A DNA stretch of 5,969 nucleotides, from assembly GCA_014360745.1 (NCBI GenBank), contig JACIWY010000247.1:1-5969 (forward strand), read 5' to 3'. Both the position numbers and the translations under genes were made by a program. This document shows, one piece after another, positions 5,864-5,969 of the stretch. Below the pieces are notes generated by a model that did no database searches, had not been told where the DNA came from, and saw nothing but the letters and a program-made list of their open reading frames with translations. This DNA comes from Chloroflexota bacterium. Lineage in GTDB: Bacteria > Chloroflexota > Anaerolineae > UBA1429. Position 1 is the stretch's first letter. Each line of letters begins with the position of its first letter.

Positions 5864-5946
5864 GGGTTGTGAGACAGGGGTTGTCGCTTTGGGATGCGGG
5901 GCAGAGCCCCGCATCCCGGTTTTTTGTCCGAAATGCCCCACAACCC
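5864..5946. repeat. Nested inverted repeat upstream of coaX (REP/MITE-like candidate)
   Basis: GGGTTGTG (5864-5871) and CACAACCC (5939-5946) are perfect 8-bp inverted ends of an 83-bp segment with the 12-bp hairpin at its centre. GGGTTGT is repeated directly at 5878-5884, and GACA-ggggt-TGTC (5873-5885) forms a further small inverted repeat. The segment nearly fills the non-coding gap. No clear target-site duplication flanks it, and no other copy is seen in the window. Confidence 0.4.
5891..5925 (+). terminator. Strong hairpin with T-run, intrinsic terminator-like on the plus strand
   Basis: A perfect 12-bp GC-rich stem, GGGATGCGGGGC (5891-5902) with GCCCCGCATCCC (5906-5917), has a 3-nt AGA loop. 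It is followed by GG and six T (5920-5925). The T-run follows the stem only on the plus strand; on the minus strand, the direction of coaX, the stem is preceded by AAAAAA and followed by AAAG. So it fits an intrinsic terminator for a plus-strand transcript, though no plus-strand gene is seen just before it. It may instead be a dispersed palindromic repeat, or part of the coaX leader RNA. Confidence 0.55.
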
Positions 5947-5947
5947 G

Positions 5948-5969
5948 CTAACGGCGCTCTAGCCGGATG
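5948..5969 (-). CDS. Possible last codons of an upstream minus-strand gene
   Basis: Read on the minus strand from the window edge, one frame gives IRLERR then TAG (5950-5948). A same-direction gene upstream of coaX, often birA in other bacteria, would end about here, and the stop sits just outside the inverted repeat. Six residues cannot identify a protein, and a second frame also stops, at 5961-5959, so this is only a suggestion. Confidence 0.2.

Noticed and set aside
5840..5941. A 34-residue N-terminal extension of CoaX from ATG at 5941
   Set aside because: It translates through the hairpin, lies ahead of a good ribosome site and ATG at 5839, and CoaX proteins normally begin a few residues before DxGNTN.
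5864..5946. Riboswitch or leader regulating coaX by CoA or pantothenate
   Set aside because: The structure is a plain nested palindrome with no known riboswitch core, and its T-run is on the wrong strand for control of coaX.

Overview
The window is a compact, GC-rich bacterial chromosomal segment holding five gene bodies I can identify with confidence plus a possible gene tail at the right edge. The gene content fits a Chloroflexota-type bacterium: a UbiA-family DPPR synthase, tlyA next to an AI-2E-family permease, and coaX-coaBC followed by a P1 peptidase. That taxon is an inference from gene style and composition; nothing in the window fixes it. There are no tRNA or rRNA genes, CRISPR arrays, transposases or phage genes.

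Layout, left to right. On the minus strand, from 745 off the left edge, lies the N-terminal 248 codons of a decaprenyl-phosphate phosphoribosyltransferase-like membrane enzyme. A divergent intergenic region (746-855) holds a good sigma70-type promoter for that gene and a perfect 15-bp palindrome over its predicted transcription start. On the plus strand come tlyA (856-1698, rRNA 2'-O-methyltransferase) and an AI-2E-family transporter (1691-2824), overlapping by 8 nt. After a 27-bp tail-to-tail gap, a minus-strand operon is read right to left: coaX (5839-5066, type III pantothenate kinase), coaBC (5069-3849, bifunctional 4'-phosphopantothenoylcysteine synthetase/decarboxylase) and a P1/DmpA-type self-processing hydrolase (3856-2852). 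All three are joined by 4- or 8-nt start/stop overlaps. The right edge (5840-5969) is non-coding apart from a possible seven-codon gene tail. It carries a strong 12-bp-stem hairpin with a T-run on the plus strand, nested in a wider inverted repeat.

How the genes work together. CoaX makes 4'-phosphopantothenate, and CoaBC adds cysteine and decarboxylates the product to 4'-phosphopantetheine, so the pair covers the first three committed steps of CoA synthesis. The co-transcribed P1 hydrolase belongs to a family that includes beta-aminopeptidases; a link to beta-alanine or pantothenamide metabolism is possible but unproven. TlyA and the permease form a separate two-gene unit without an obvious shared pathway.

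I did not find an undescribed multi-gene system. The points most worth a second look are the promoter/palindrome arrangement at 772-820, the Asn-to-Asp and Cys-to-Ser changes in the CoaC active site, the P1 hydrolase in a CoA operon, the nested palindrome and wrong-way terminator upstream of coaX, and an in-frame 18-bp tandem duplication near the end of tlyA.
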